64,000 bases of DNA, taken from NCBI GenBank assembly GCA_963761015.1, contig CAVXFL010000016.1, positions 248,001 to 312,000 on the forward strand, written 5' to 3'. Below are positions 19,125 through 27,196 of this stretch, piece after piece. Every line of letters begins with the position of its first letter. Position 1 is the stretch's first letter. The translations under genes and the position numbers were made by a program. The notes under the pieces were generated by a model. That model saw nothing but the letters and a program-made list of their open reading frames with translations. It searched no databases and was not told where the DNA came from. The DNA is from CAVXFL01 sp963761015. GTDB lineage: Bacteria; Pseudomonadota; Alphaproteobacteria; Acetobacterales; Acetobacteraceae.

Positions 19125-19313
19125 TTATCGGCTCACAGGAACTGCGGTCGCGGCGCAGGTACCGATGCCGGGTCGAGCATTTCCACCCGCGAAACGCTGG
19201 ATCGCCGCGTCACACGCAGCGGGGGAGAGGAGGCCAACCATGACGTGCACGTAATCGGCGCACGGCGGGCCCGAGACCGAGCACATCACGACAAACACCT
19301 GCGTCAGAATCAT
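19125..19313 (-). CDS. Small protein coupled to the pentapeptide-repeat gene
   Basis: A 62-aa ORF beginning MILTQVFVVMCSVSGPPCAD. Its ATG overlaps the stop of the pentapeptide-repeat gene by 4 bp (ATGA), and GGGGAGA lies 9 nt before the ATG, so translation by coupling is likely. It has four cysteines (in VMCSVSG, PPCADYVH, SPAACDAA and IGTCAA) with even spacing, suggesting disulfides or metal binding if exported. I do not recognise a family. The overlap and ribosome site are direct evidence that it is a gene. Confidence 0.55.
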   Translation of the reverse strand: MILTQVFVVMCSVSGPPCADYVHVMVGLLSPAACDAAIQRFAGGNARPGIGTCAATAVPVSR

Positions 19314-19648
19314 GGTCGACGCTCTCCCCGGAAAGTGAAAGCTCGAAGGCATGGCTTAATCGAAAGCCCGGTCGGCAGCTTGGTTTGCGATCCGCAGGCG
19401 GTATCCAATTGACGCTGCGTCACCTTGGCCCCCCGCAGATCAGACCCGCTGAACTCAGCACCAGCGAGATCGGCACCGCTCAGATCGGAATTCCGTAGAT
19501 CGGCGTTCGTTAGATGAGCACCACGCAGATTGGCGGAGGAGAAATCCGCTGCCGCGAGGCGGCCGATCGGAACAACAAGACCCGTCAGCGACGTAAGGAC
19601 GAGGGAGTAGGCTATTGCCGCCTCGGCAAGTTGCGAAACCGATATCAT
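19310..19648 (-). CDS. Pentapeptide-repeat protein
   Basis: A 112-aa protein with a hydrophobic, signal-like N-terminus (IAYSLVLTSLTGLVVPIG) followed by A(D/N)LXX repeats at about residues 34-77 (ADFSSANLRGAHLTNADLRN, then SDLSGADLAGAEFSGSDLRG), which form a right-handed quadrilateral beta-helix. The C-terminus has QLDTACG and TKLPTGLSIKPC, a tail common in proteobacterial pentapeptide proteins and containing two cysteines. Probably periplasmic; function unknown. It is followed immediately by a coupled small ORF. Confidence 0.8.
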   Translation of the reverse strand: MISVSQLAEAAIAYSLVLTSLTGLVVPIGRLAAADFSSANLRGAHLTNADLRNSDLSGADLAGAEFSGSDLRGAKVTQRQLDTACGSQTKLPTGLSIKPCLRAFTFRGERRP

Positions 19649-19732
19649 GCCGCAGATCTAATCTTACAATCGAGGGGGCTCGCTCCGCGTTTGCCGGCGG
19701 AGCTTGCCGGATAAGCGCTTGGCCGCCGTCGA

Positions 19733-20410
19733 TTACGCCGCCGCCTCGGCCACCACCGGGCGCAGCGCGGGGAGCAGGTCCTCGGGCTCCGGCCGGCGCG
19801 TGTAGTCGGGGTTGACCTCGGCGTAGCGGATCATGCCGTCCTGGCCGATGACGAAGCGGCCCGGCATCGGCAGGGTCCAGCTGTCGTCGCCGTTGAACGC
19901 CGGCAGCTCGTTCTGCAGTTGCTTGTAGAGTTCGATCAGGTAGTCGGGCAGCCGGAACCGCAGGCCAAAGCTGGCGGCAACCTCGTTGCGCGGGTCCGAC
20001 AGAATCGGGAACTCGAGGTTGTTGGTGCGTACCGACTTGCGGCTGTTCGGCGCGCTCTGCGGCGAAATCGCGACGAGGCTCGCTCCCGCCTCGCGGATGC
20101 GCGGCAGCGCCGCATTCAGCGCCTGCAGCTCCATGTTGCAATACGGGCACCAGACGCCGCGATAGAAGCTGACCACGAGCGGCCCCTCCGTCAGCAGGTC
20201 GGCCGAGGAAACGACCGTCCCCTCGGGGTCCTTGAGCGCGAAGCCGGGCGCGGTGTCGCCGGCCTTCAGCGCGTGCGCAGCGGCGCCGGAGGCGATCAGC
20301 TCGGCGGTCGCTTGGTGCATCGTCTCGATGACCGGGCGGGGGACGCTGTAGGGCGGCTTGCCGGCCTCGAAATCGGCCTTGAAGGCATCGAGCTTGGCTT
20401 GCAGGGACAT
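19733..20410 (-). CDS. Peroxiredoxin-like (AhpC/TSA) protein
   Basis: A 225-aa thioredoxin-fold protein. The N-terminal ~55 residues form a helical extension (LQAKLDAFKADFEAGKPPYS), then the domain begins GDTAPGFALKDPEGTVVSSA. The active-site segment is YRGVWCPYCNMELQALNAAL, with the peroxidatic Cys in a CxxC arrangement, followed by AISPQSAPNSRKSV. Such proteins reduce peroxides with thiols. It is transcribed divergently from a LysR regulator, with an inverted repeat between them, so the regulator probably controls it, perhaps in response to oxidative or electrophile stress (inference). Confidence 0.85.
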   Translation of the reverse strand: MSLQAKLDAFKADFEAGKPPYSVPRPVIETMHQATAELIASGAAAHALKAGDTAPGFALKDPEGTVVSSADLLTEGPLVVSFYRGVWCPYCNMELQALNAALPRIREAGASLVAISPQSAPNSRKSVRTNNLEFPILSDPRNEVAASFGLRFRLPDYLIELYKQLQNELPAFNGDDSWTLPMPGRFVIGQDGMIRYAEVNPDYTRRPEPEDLLPALRPVVAEAAA

Positions 20411-20494
20411 CGTGGACTCCTAGGTTTGGCCTCACACGAGCCAAGCTGGCCGCCCGGGCGTGGCGGCAGTAGCCGAACCCTGAGCATACGATTT

Positions 20495-20509
20495 ATTCCT
20501 GGCGGGAAT
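20495..20509. promoter_or_regulatory. Candidate LysR-type operator, ATTCC-N5-GGAAT
   Basis: A perfect 5-bp inverted repeat with a 5-bp spacer containing the T-N11-A core characteristic of LysR-type binding sites. It lies in the 139-bp gap between the divergent peroxiredoxin-like gene (start 20410) and the LysR gene (start 20550), 40 bp upstream of the latter. It would be inside the coding region if the LysR gene began at an upstream ATG (20508), which supports the 20550 start. Confidence 0.5.
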
Positions 20510-20549
20510 GAGCGCGGCCGCTCGGCGCCGTGCTTTCGGGCCGAGGGAA

Positions 20550-21464
20550 ATGGATATGGACCGGCTGGCGGCGATGGAAACATTCGTGCGCGTGGTCGAG
20601 ACCGGCTCGTTCTCCGCCGCCGCGCGGCAGCTGAACGCCGGCCAGCCGGCGGTCTCCAAGACGGTCGCGCAGCTGGAGGAACGGCTCGGCGTGCGCCTGC
20701 TGATGCGCTCCACGCGCCGGCTGGCGCCGACCGAGGCCGGGCAAAATTTCTACGAGCGTGCCCGCCGCGCCATCGAAGAGGCCGACGAGGCCGACCACGC
20801 TGCGCGCGGCGCGGGCGCCGGGCTCGCGGGCCGGTTGCGCGTGGGCGCGGCGGTGACGTTCGCGCGCATGCACGTCATTCCGCGCCTCCCCGCGTTCCTC
20901 GCGGCACATCCCGAGCTTTCCATCGACATCGTGCTGGACGACCGCACGATCGGGCTGGTCGAGGAAGGCATCGACCTCGCCCTTCGCATGGGCGCGCTCG
21001 CGGATTCGGCGCTGACCGCGCGCAAGCTCGCCACCGCCCGCCGCCTCGTGGTGGGCGCGCCCGGTTATTTCGCGCGCGCCGGGATTCCGGCGAGGCCGGC
21101 CGACCTCGCGCGCCACGAGGCGGTGATCTACACGCGCGACGGCGCGGGCGGCGCTACCTGGAGCTTCCGCCAGGACGCCTCGGAGGAAGCGGTCGCCGTG
21201 TCGGGGCGCGTGCGGGTGAGTGCCGCCGAGGGCGTGCGCGCGGCGGTGCTGGCCGGCATGGGGGTTGCGATCGTGTCCGAGTGGATGTTCACGCCGGAGC
21301 TCGCTTCGGGTGCGGTGCGTTCGGTGCTGGAGGATTGGGCGCTGCCGACGATCGACCTATGGGCGGTCTTCCCCACCGGCCGCATGCCGACCGCCAAGGC
21401 GCGCGTATTTGCCGCCTTCGTCGAAGGCGCGCTGAGACCGGGGCATCGTGCTTCGTCCATGTAA
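20550..21464 (+). CDS. LysR-family transcriptional regulator
   Basis: A 304-aa LTTR. The N-terminal winged helix-turn-helix reads METFVRVVETGSFSAAARQL, then QPAVSKTVAQLEERLGVRLL, then STRRLAPTEAGQNFYERARR. The C-terminal effector-binding domain follows (LRVGAAVTFARMHVIPRLPA onward). The protein belongs to the CrgA/AphB-like clade by its overall pattern (WSFRQDASEEAVAVSGRVRV). The start at 20550 is preferred over 20508 because the operator-like repeat lies between. Divergent to the peroxiredoxin-like gene. Confidence 0.9.
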   Translation: MDMDRLAAMETFVRVVETGSFSAAARQLNAGQPAVSKTVAQLEERLGVRLLMRSTRRLAPTEAGQNFYERARRAIEEADEADHAARGAGAGLAGRLRVGAAVTFARMHVIPRLPAFLAAHPELSIDIVLDDRTIGLVEEGIDLALRMGALADSALTARKLATARRLVVGAPGYFARAGIPARPADLARHEAVIYTRDGAGGATWSFRQDASEEAVAVSGRVRVSAAEGVRAAVLAGMGVAIVSEWMFTPELASGAVRSVLEDWALPTIDLWAVFPTGRMPTAKARVFAAFVEGALRPGHRASSM

Positions 21465-21604
21465 CTCCTTTTGACGGCTCGGTAAGCCAGACGGTGCGAC
21501 ATCATCAAGGAGTTCTTCGCCTTCCCGCGCCATCTCGCTGGTGCGACCGGTTCCTGCAATTCGCCGCTTCCTCGCGCAGGGCGGCTTGAGAACCTCGGTA
21601 GGCT

Positions 21605-22570
21605 TCACTCGGCGGCTAATCCGTGCGCGCTGTCGGACAGCAATCCGGCGTCGCGCAGTGCCGCGGCGAGACGGTCGATTTCCTCCCGCGAAAGCTCGAC
21701 CAGCGGCGGACGCACGGCCGCCCGGTCGATGCGGCCGAGCAGTTTCAGGCACGCCTTCATGCGGTTGTGCATGTCCAGAAACGGCGGGGCGTAGAACGCC
21801 TGGGCGAGCGGATAAATCCGCTCGTTGATCCGGCGCGCGGCGGCGAGGTCGTCGCGGCGCACCGCCTCGAACAGCGCCACCTGCAAATCGGCGATCACGC
21901 TGCCGGCGCCGGACAACAGGCCGCCTGCGCCCATCACCAGCGAGGCCATCAGCCAGGCGCTGTGCGTGGTCAGCACCGTCACCGGCCGCGCCAGCGACTG
22001 GAAGCTGCGGATATGGCGCTCGTGCAGCATCGGCTCGCCCGACCAGTCCTTGATGGCGCGGATCGTCGGCACCGCATCGAACAGCCGCAGCAAGGTCTCG
22101 AACGGATAGCCGAGGCCGCTCGCCAGCGGATAGTGGAACACGATCAGCGGCAGGTCGGTGGCCTCGGCGATGCAGCGGAAATGCGCCAGCGCCATCTCGG
22201 GGCGCAACTGGCCGCCCATGCTCATGCTCTGCGGCGGAAACACCAGTAGCGCCGACGCGCCCGCCCGCTCGGCCATGCGCGCGATCTCGGCGGCGAGCCG
22301 GCTGCCGTCGGCGTACACCCCGTTGATGATCGGCAGGCGGTCGCCGATCTCGTCCAGCGCCATGTCCAGCACGCGCCGCTGCTCGTCGAACGAACAGGCG
22401 TGCACCTCCGAGGAATGGCCGTTCACCGTGACGGCGGCGAGCCCCGGCGTCGCCGCGACCTGGGCGAGATGCCGGCGCGTCGCGCGCTCGTCGATCTCCA
22501 GGTCGTCGTCGAAGCAGAGCAAGGTGGCCGGGATGACTCCGGCGGGTTGGAAATCACACGCGCGCGCCAT
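21605..22570 (-). CDS. DapA-family (dihydrodipicolinate synthase/N-acetylneuraminate lyase-like) aldolase
   Basis: A 321-aa class I aldolase fold. Seen: VIPATLLCFDDDLEIDERAT, the GHSSEVHACS position of the GTTGE motif, the Tyr in LIVFHYPLASG, and the Schiff-base Lys in IRAIKDWSGEP (about residue 167). DapA proper would carry GTTGE and lie in a biosynthetic context; the altered motif and the neighbouring SDR and MFS genes suggest a catabolic 2-oxo-acid or sugar-acid aldolase. It is 38 bp downstream of the SDR gene on the same strand. Confidence 0.85.
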   Translation of the reverse strand: MARACDFQPAGVIPATLLCFDDDLEIDERATRRHLAQVAATPGLAAVTVNGHSSEVHACSFDEQRRVLDMALDEIGDRLPIINGVYADGSRLAAEIARMAERAGASALLVFPPQSMSMGGQLRPEMALAHFRCIAEATDLPLIVFHYPLASGLGYPFETLLRLFDAVPTIRAIKDWSGEPMLHERHIRSFQSLARPVTVLTTHSAWLMASLVMGAGGLLSGAGSVIADLQVALFEAVRRDDLAAARRINERIYPLAQAFYAPPFLDMHNRMKACLKLLGRIDRAAVRPPLVELSREEIDRLAAALRDAGLLSDSAHGLAAE

Positions 22571-22608
22571 GGCCGATATTCCCTGCGGTTGCTGGTCCGC
22601 CGCGTCGT

Positions 22609-23376
22609 TCACAGGCTGCTCACCGAATGCCCGCCATCGACCGTCACGACCGCGCCGGTCATGTGCGCGCCAGCGTCCGAGGCGAGCAGCAGCAGCGGGC
22701 CGGCGAGGTCCGCGAGGTCGCCGAGCCGGCGTTGCGGAATGCGGCGGATCATCGCTTTGCCCGGCTCGGTGTCGAAGAACGGCGCGTTCATGTCGGTCTT
22801 GAAGTAGCCGGGCGCGATGGCGTTCACGCGGATGCGGTGGCGCGCCCATTCCAGCGCCAGGCTGCGCGTCAGGTGCAAGAGACCGGCCTTGCTCGCGCTG
22901 TACGAGGAGACCCCGGCGATGACGCGCTCGCCCAGGATCGAGCCGATGTTGACGATGCTGCCGGGCCGCTCCGCCGCGACCAGCCGGCGCGCCGCCTCGC
23001 GCGCCACCAGGAAGGCGCCGCGCAGGTTCACGCCCACGACGCTGTCCCATTCCGCGCTCGTCGTCTCCAGCGCCGGGCGGGGCAGCGCGATGCCGGCGTT
23101 GTTCACGATCACGCCGCAAACCCCGACCTGTCCGGCGATCCGGTCGAAGGCGGCGACCACCGAGGCCTCGTCGGCCACGTCGAGCGCGACCGCGCTGGCA
23201 CGCTCGCCCAGCCGCGCGGCTTCGGCTTCGATGCGATCGACCCGACGCGCGCCGAGCACCACACGTGCCCCGGCCGCGTGCAGCAGTTCGGCGAAATAGC
23301 GGCCGAAGCCGCTGGAGGCGCCGGTGACGAACGCGGTGCGGCCTTCCAGCGAGAACAGGCGCGCAAGATCGGCCAT
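22609..23376 (-). CDS. Short-chain dehydrogenase/reductase
   Basis: A 255-aa SDR of the classical type. Seen: cofactor motif FVTGASSGFGRYFAE (about residues 15-29), NNAGIALP, catalytic Ser region IVNIGSIL and YSASKAGLLHLTRSLALEW with the Tyr/Lys pair, and PGYFKTDMNAPF. The N-terminus DLARLFSLEGRTAFVTGA is like gluconate 5-dehydrogenases and 3-oxoacyl reductases. The start at 23376 has an excellent ribosome-binding site (GGAGGAGA, 3-4 nt before ATG). It sits in the recX-MFS-SDR-aldolase series on the minus strand. Confidence 0.9.
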   Translation of the reverse strand: MADLARLFSLEGRTAFVTGASSGFGRYFAELLHAAGARVVLGARRVDRIEAEAARLGERASAVALDVADEASVVAAFDRIAGQVGVCGVIVNNAGIALPRPALETTSAEWDSVVGVNLRGAFLVAREAARRLVAAERPGSIVNIGSILGERVIAGVSSYSASKAGLLHLTRSLALEWARHRIRVNAIAPGYFKTDMNAPFFDTEPGKAMIRRIPQRRLGDLADLAGPLLLLASDAGAHMTGAVVTVDGGHSVSSL

Positions 23377-23387
23377 CTTCTCCTCCC

Positions 23388-24548
23388 TCAGCGCGACGGA
23401 TGCGGATATGCCACCTTTCCCGGGACCGCGACCAGCAGCAGCGCCAGAATCCCCGCCACCAGCCCGGCGGCGAACAGCGCGAGGTGCGTGCCGGTCGCGG
23501 TGTACAGCCAGGCCAGGAAGAAGCCGGCGACCGTCTGCGCCGCCGCCCAGGTCGCGGTGCAGAGGCTCCACAGCCCCGCGCCCGCCTCGCCGGCGATTTC
23601 GCGCGAGCGCGTGAGGGTGAGCGCGGTGATGCCGAGCGCGGTCAAGCCGGCGATGACGATGGAGGCCACCAGCAGCGGCATCTGCCGCCCGAGCAGCGGC
23701 AGCACCAGGTCGACGACCTGGGCGGCGAGCACGAGGGTGATGGCGGCGGCGGTGCCGAGTCGGTCGGCCAGCGCGCCGCACAGGGCCGGACCGCACACCG
23801 CGCCGAGGCCGAACAGCAGCCAGAACGTGCCCGCCCAGCCCGCGCCCCAGCCGAGGCCGCGCGCGATGTAGTCGGGCCACCACAGCATGTGCGGCGTCGC
23901 CGCGAACGCCGCCAGCCCGTAAGCCGCGATCAGCCGCGGCGCTCCCGGCAGGGCGCCGATCTCGCGATGCGGGCGCTCCGGCAGCGGGGCGGCTGGTGGC
24001 GGCCACAGCGGCCAGGTCAGCGCGGTCAGGGCGAGGCTCGTTCCGAACAGCGCCAGCCAGGCGGCGGCCACGCCGCGCGAGAGCAGCGCCGGCACCAGCA
24101 CCGCGCCGGCCACAATGCCGAGCCCGACCCCCGCGATGGTCGCCCCGCCGGCCAGTCCGCGCACCCGGCGGGACACCGCTTGCTGCACCAACGGCCCCGC
24201 CAGCACCATCAGCACCGCCCCGGTGAAGCCGGCGAGCACCCGCCAGGGCAGAAACCACCACACGCTCCCGCGCAGCGCGCAGAACGCGAAGGAGATCGTG
24301 GTGAGCAGCATCGCCGCTTTCAGCGCCCGGATCGCGCCGAAACGGCGAGCGATGACGGTGGCCGTCAGCGCGCCGCCGAGGTAGCCGGCCAGGTTGGCCG
24401 CGCCGAGCGCCCCCGCCGCCCCGGCCCCGAGCCAGCCCGCCTGCACCATCGCCGGCAGCAGCGGTGAATAGGCGAAGCGCGCCAGCCCGATGCCGAGCAG
24501 GGTCGCCGAGCAGCCGGCGGCCATGAAGCCGTAGACGCGCATGAACAA
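23388..24548 (-). CDS. YbfB/YjiJ-family MFS transporter
   Basis: A 386-aa membrane protein with about 12 hydrophobic segments. The start, YGFMAAGCSATLLGIGLARF and then YSPLLPAMVQAGWLGAGAAG, is the typical signature of the YbfB/YjiJ MFS family. AGYLGGALTATVIARRFGAI carries the loop-2 MFS motif. The N-terminal segments resemble others predicted to export or import small organic acids; substrate unknown. Its stop is 11 bp from the SDR start, and it begins 3 bp after the recX stop, so one transcript is likely. Co-occurrence with an SDR and a DapA-like aldolase suggests uptake of the substrate they process. Confidence 0.87.
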   Translation of the reverse strand: MFMRVYGFMAAGCSATLLGIGLARFAYSPLLPAMVQAGWLGAGAAGALGAANLAGYLGGALTATVIARRFGAIRALKAAMLLTTISFAFCALRGSVWWFLPWRVLAGFTGAVLMVLAGPLVQQAVSRRVRGLAGGATIAGVGLGIVAGAVLVPALLSRGVAAAWLALFGTSLALTALTWPLWPPPAAPLPERPHREIGALPGAPRLIAAYGLAAFAATPHMLWWPDYIARGLGWGAGWAGTFWLLFGLGAVCGPALCGALADRLGTAAAITLVLAAQVVDLVLPLLGRQMPLLVASIVIAGLTALGITALTLTRSREIAGEAGAGLWSLCTATWAAAQTVAGFFLAWLYTATGTHLALFAAGLVAGILALLLVAVPGKVAYPHPSR

Positions 24549-24551
24549 AGC

Positions 24552-25166
24552 CTAGGAGCGGCGCAGACCCAGAACGAGAGCCTCGGCGGTCGCGGCATCC
24601 ATGCCGAGGGCGCATAGGGCGATCTGGCGAGGAAAACCCGCACGGGCCAGCACGCCGAGTTCGCGCCGCCGTGTTTCCGCATCGGCCTCGCCCTGGGGCG
24701 AAGGCTGTTGCCGGAACGGCCCGAGCCGGCGGCGACGCGCCAGCACCAGCGCCGCGGCGAGTTCGGCGTCGCCATCCGCCGGCAGCGCGGCGCGGGCGGT
24801 CGTTGCGTCAATTCCCTTGGCCGCCAGCATCGCTGAAACCGCGCGGCGGGAGCGGCCGCCACGAACCAGCCGCTCCGCCCGGGCCTTGGCGAAGGCGGCA
24901 TCGTTCAGCGCGCCGGTCGCGGCCAGCCGACCGACAATTCCGCGAACCGCGTCCCGCGCGGCGGCCGCCGAACTGGCAACGTCTTCGCTGGCCAGTCCCT
25001 CCGCCCGGGCGCGATCGGCCCAGCGCGCGATCCGGCGCAGCAGCACCCGCCGCAGCCCCGCCTCGCTCGCGGCATAGCGGGCCAAATAAGCCAAAGCGGA
25101 TTCGTGCAAGTCCTCGGCCGTCGGCGCCGGGCCTGGCGCGCGGTGCGGGCGGTGTCCCTGGGTCAT
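24552..25166 (-). CDS. recX: Regulatory protein RecX
   Basis: A 204-aa protein whose helical repeats match RecX: LHESALAYLARYAASEAGLR, then ARWADRARAEG, LNDAAFAKARAERLVRGGRS, and ARAGFPRQIALCALGMD at the end. RecX binds RecA and regulates its filament. recX is often next to recA; here it is instead upstream of a transporter gene. The ATG at 25166 is chosen over an upstream ATG at 25217 because homology starts with PTAEDLHESALAYLARY. Assignment from pattern is fairly secure although RecX sequences are divergent. Confidence 0.82.
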   Translation of the reverse strand: MTQGHRPHRAPGPAPTAEDLHESALAYLARYAASEAGLRRVLLRRIARWADRARAEGLASEDVASSAAAARDAVRGIVGRLAATGALNDAAFAKARAERLVRGGRSRRAVSAMLAAKGIDATTARAALPADGDAELAAALVLARRRRLGPFRQQPSPQGEADAETRRRELGVLARAGFPRQIALCALGMDAATAEALVLGLRRS

Positions 25167-25256
25167 TCGGCGGAGGATGCCATGCCGATTGGCCGGCGGA
25201 AACCGCTGAGCCAGCAATGACGTTTATGCGGCGAAACAGTTCGGGGAGAACACCAA

Positions 25257-25829
25257 ATGCGCGGATTTGCCTCGATTGGCGTGCTGGCGCTTGTCGCCAT
25301 ATCGCTTGCCGGATCGCTTGCCGGCCCGGCTCTGGCGCAGCAAGCGTCATCCGACGCGACGGCGCCGGCTGCCGGGCAGCAGGCTGCCACGCCGGCTCCC
25401 GGTGCCACCCAGGCGCAGCCGGCCGCGCCGGCGGTCGTGACGGAAACGCCGGCCGTCCCGGCGCCGCAGCCGAACCAGCCGACGGTCACGTCGGTCGCCC
25501 CGGCAACCTCCGGGCAGCCGAACCTGACGGTCGCGACGGTGAAGCTGACGGACGGGCGACGCGCCAGCAAGCTGATCGGGTCGGGCGTCTACAACGACCA
25601 GGATCAGCAGATCGGCAGCATCGACGACCTGATCGTCATGCCCGACAACCGGATTTCGCTTGCCATCATTTCGGTCGGCGGTTTTCTCGGCATCGGCAGC
25701 AAGCTGGTGGCGGTTCCCTACGACCAGCTACGGCTTCACACCACGAACGACCACGAGAAGCGGCTCGAACTGGCCGGGGCTTCGAAGGAGTCCCTGCACG
25801 CCATGCCGAACTTCACGTACGGCGGCTGA
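25257..25829 (+). CDS. PRC-barrel domain protein, secreted
   Basis: A 190-aa protein with a signal peptide (FASIGVLALVAISLAGSLAG, cleavage near ALAQQ), an Ala/Pro/Gln-rich linker of ~65 residues, and a C-terminal PRC-barrel (SKLIGSGVYNDQDQQIGSID, then LVAVPYDQLRLHT). PRC-barrel proteins of this kind are common in alphaproteobacteria as periplasmic or envelope-associated proteins of unknown function. GGGGAGA precedes the ATG. A 7-bp hairpin lies about 35 bp after the stop. Confidence 0.85.
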   Translation: MRGFASIGVLALVAISLAGSLAGPALAQQASSDATAPAAGQQAATPAPGATQAQPAAPAVVTETPAVPAPQPNQPTVTSVAPATSGQPNLTVATVKLTDGRRASKLIGSGVYNDQDQQIGSIDDLIVMPDNRISLAIISVGGFLGIGSKLVAVPYDQLRLHTTNDHEKRLELAGASKESLHAMPNFTYGG

Positions 25830-25865
25830 ACGGCGACTCGCGCCTGCTGCTGTTTTGTATTCGCT

Positions 25866-25892
25866 ATCGGGGGTCGCATCGCACGGCCCCCG
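25866..25892. terminator. GC-rich hairpin between the PRC-barrel gene and argD
   Basis: TCGGGGG (25866-25872) pairs perfectly with CCCCCGA (25886-25892), with a 13-nt loop. There is no T-run, so Rho-independent termination would be weak. Position after the PRC-barrel stop and before the argD promoter fits a transcript boundary. Confidence 0.35.
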
Positions 25893-25902
25893 ACGCAGCC
25901 GG

Positions 25903-25935
25903 TTTGACACTCGGGAAGCGAAATTTCACATTCTC
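25903..25935 (+). promoter_or_regulatory. Candidate sigma-70 promoter for argDF
   Basis: TTGACA (about 25903) is a perfect -35 hexamer; 17 nt further, CACATT is a weak -10. It lies about 70-95 bp before the argD start codon, on the correct strand. The -10 is poor, so the call is tentative. Confidence 0.35.
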
Positions 25936-25999
25936 GGCCCCGGTGAGCCGCCCGCGACGGTCGCGGAGACGCAGCAGCCGGACCAGACCGAGGTGCCCG

Positions 26000-27196
26000 A
26001 TGATCCCCGCCCTCATGCCCACCTACAACCGCGCCGACCTCGCCTTCGAGCGGGGCGAGGGGGCTTGGCTGTGGACGGATGACGGGCGACGATTCCTCGA
26101 TTTCGGCGCCGGCATCGCCACCTCCTCGGTCGGCCACAACTGTGGCCCGCTGGTTGCCGCCATCGCCGAGCAGGCGGCCAGGCTGATCCACTGCTCCAAC
26201 CTGTATCGCATTCCGCAAGCCGAACGGCTCGCCAAGCGCCTGGTGGACGCGACCTTCGCGGACAGCGTGTTCTTCTGCAACTCGGGCGCGGAAGCGAACG
26301 AGGGCATGATCAAGCTGATCCGCAAGGCGATGGCGGAGACCGGTAAACCGGAACGCTACCGCATCATCTGTTTCGAGGGCGCGTTCCACGGCCGCACGCT
26401 CGCCACGCTCGCCGCCACCGGCAACGCCAAATACCTCCAGGGATTCGGGCCGCCGGTCGACGGTTTCGACCACGTGCCGCTCAACAACATGAACGCGGTG
26501 CGCGACGCGATCGGGCCGCACACCGCCGGCATCATCGTCGAGCCGGTGCAGGGCGAGGGCGGCATCCGCGCGGCCGATCCGCAGTTCCTGCGCGATCTGC
26601 GCGCCGCCTGCGAGGAGTTCGGCCTCGTCTTCGGCATGGACGAGGTGCAGAGCGGCATGGGCCGCACCGGCAAGCTGTTCGCCTACGAATGGTCCGGCGC
26701 GGCGCCTGACGTGATGACCTCGGCCAAGGGCATCGCCGGCGGCTTCCCGATGGGCGCGATCCTGGCGCGCGAGTCGGTCGCGAAACACTTTTCCGCCGGC
26801 ACGCACGGCAGCACCTTCGGCGGCAACCCGCTGGCTTCGGCGGCGGCGAACGCGGTGCTCGACATCGTGCTCGCCCCGGGCTTTCTGGACGACGTGCAAC
26901 GCAAGGGTAAGAAGCTGCGCGGCGAACTCGAAGCAATCCGGCGGGATTTCCCGGATCTGTTCGAGGACGTGCGCGGCAGCGGGCTCATTCTCGGGCTGAA
27001 ATGTCGCGTGCCGCAGGGCGAGGTGCAGCAGGCGATGCTGGCGGAAGGGTTGCTGGCGCTCACCGCCGGGGAGAACGTGCTGCGGCTTACGCCGCCGCTG
27101 AACGTCTCGGATTCGGACATCGAAGCCGGGGTCGCGATGATGCGTCGCGGGGCGGCGCGCTGCCGGTGGAGCACAAAGGAAACGGCCACGCAATGA
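26000..27196 (+). CDS. argD: Acetylornithine aminotransferase
   Basis: PLP-dependent class III aminotransferase of 398 aa in arginine biosynthesis, converting N-acetylglutamate semialdehyde to N-acetylornithine. Seen: FFCNSGAEANEGMIKL, FEGAFHGRTLATLAATGN, GIIVEPVQGEGGIR, FGMDEVQSGMGRTGKLFAYE, and MTSAKGIAGGFPMGA with the Schiff-base Lys near residue 244. The end VLRLTPPLNVSDSDIEAGV is typical of ArgD. The ATG at 26000 follows GAGGTG and starts with the family N-terminus (ALMPTYNRADLAFERGEG). Its stop overlaps the argF start (ATGA), as in many alphaproteobacterial argD-argF pairs. Confidence 0.92.
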   Translation: MIPALMPTYNRADLAFERGEGAWLWTDDGRRFLDFGAGIATSSVGHNCGPLVAAIAEQAARLIHCSNLYRIPQAERLAKRLVDATFADSVFFCNSGAEANEGMIKLIRKAMAETGKPERYRIICFEGAFHGRTLATLAATGNAKYLQGFGPPVDGFDHVPLNNMNAVRDAIGPHTAGIIVEPVQGEGGIRAADPQFLRDLRAACEEFGLVFGMDEVQSGMGRTGKLFAYEWSGAAPDVMTSAKGIAGGFPMGAILARESVAKHFSAGTHGSTFGGNPLASAAANAVLDIVLAPGFLDDVQRKGKKLRGELEAIRRDFPDLFEDVRGSGLILGLKCRVPQGEVQQAMLAEGLLALTAGENVLRLTPPLNVSDSDIEAGVAMMRRGAARCRWSTKETATQ

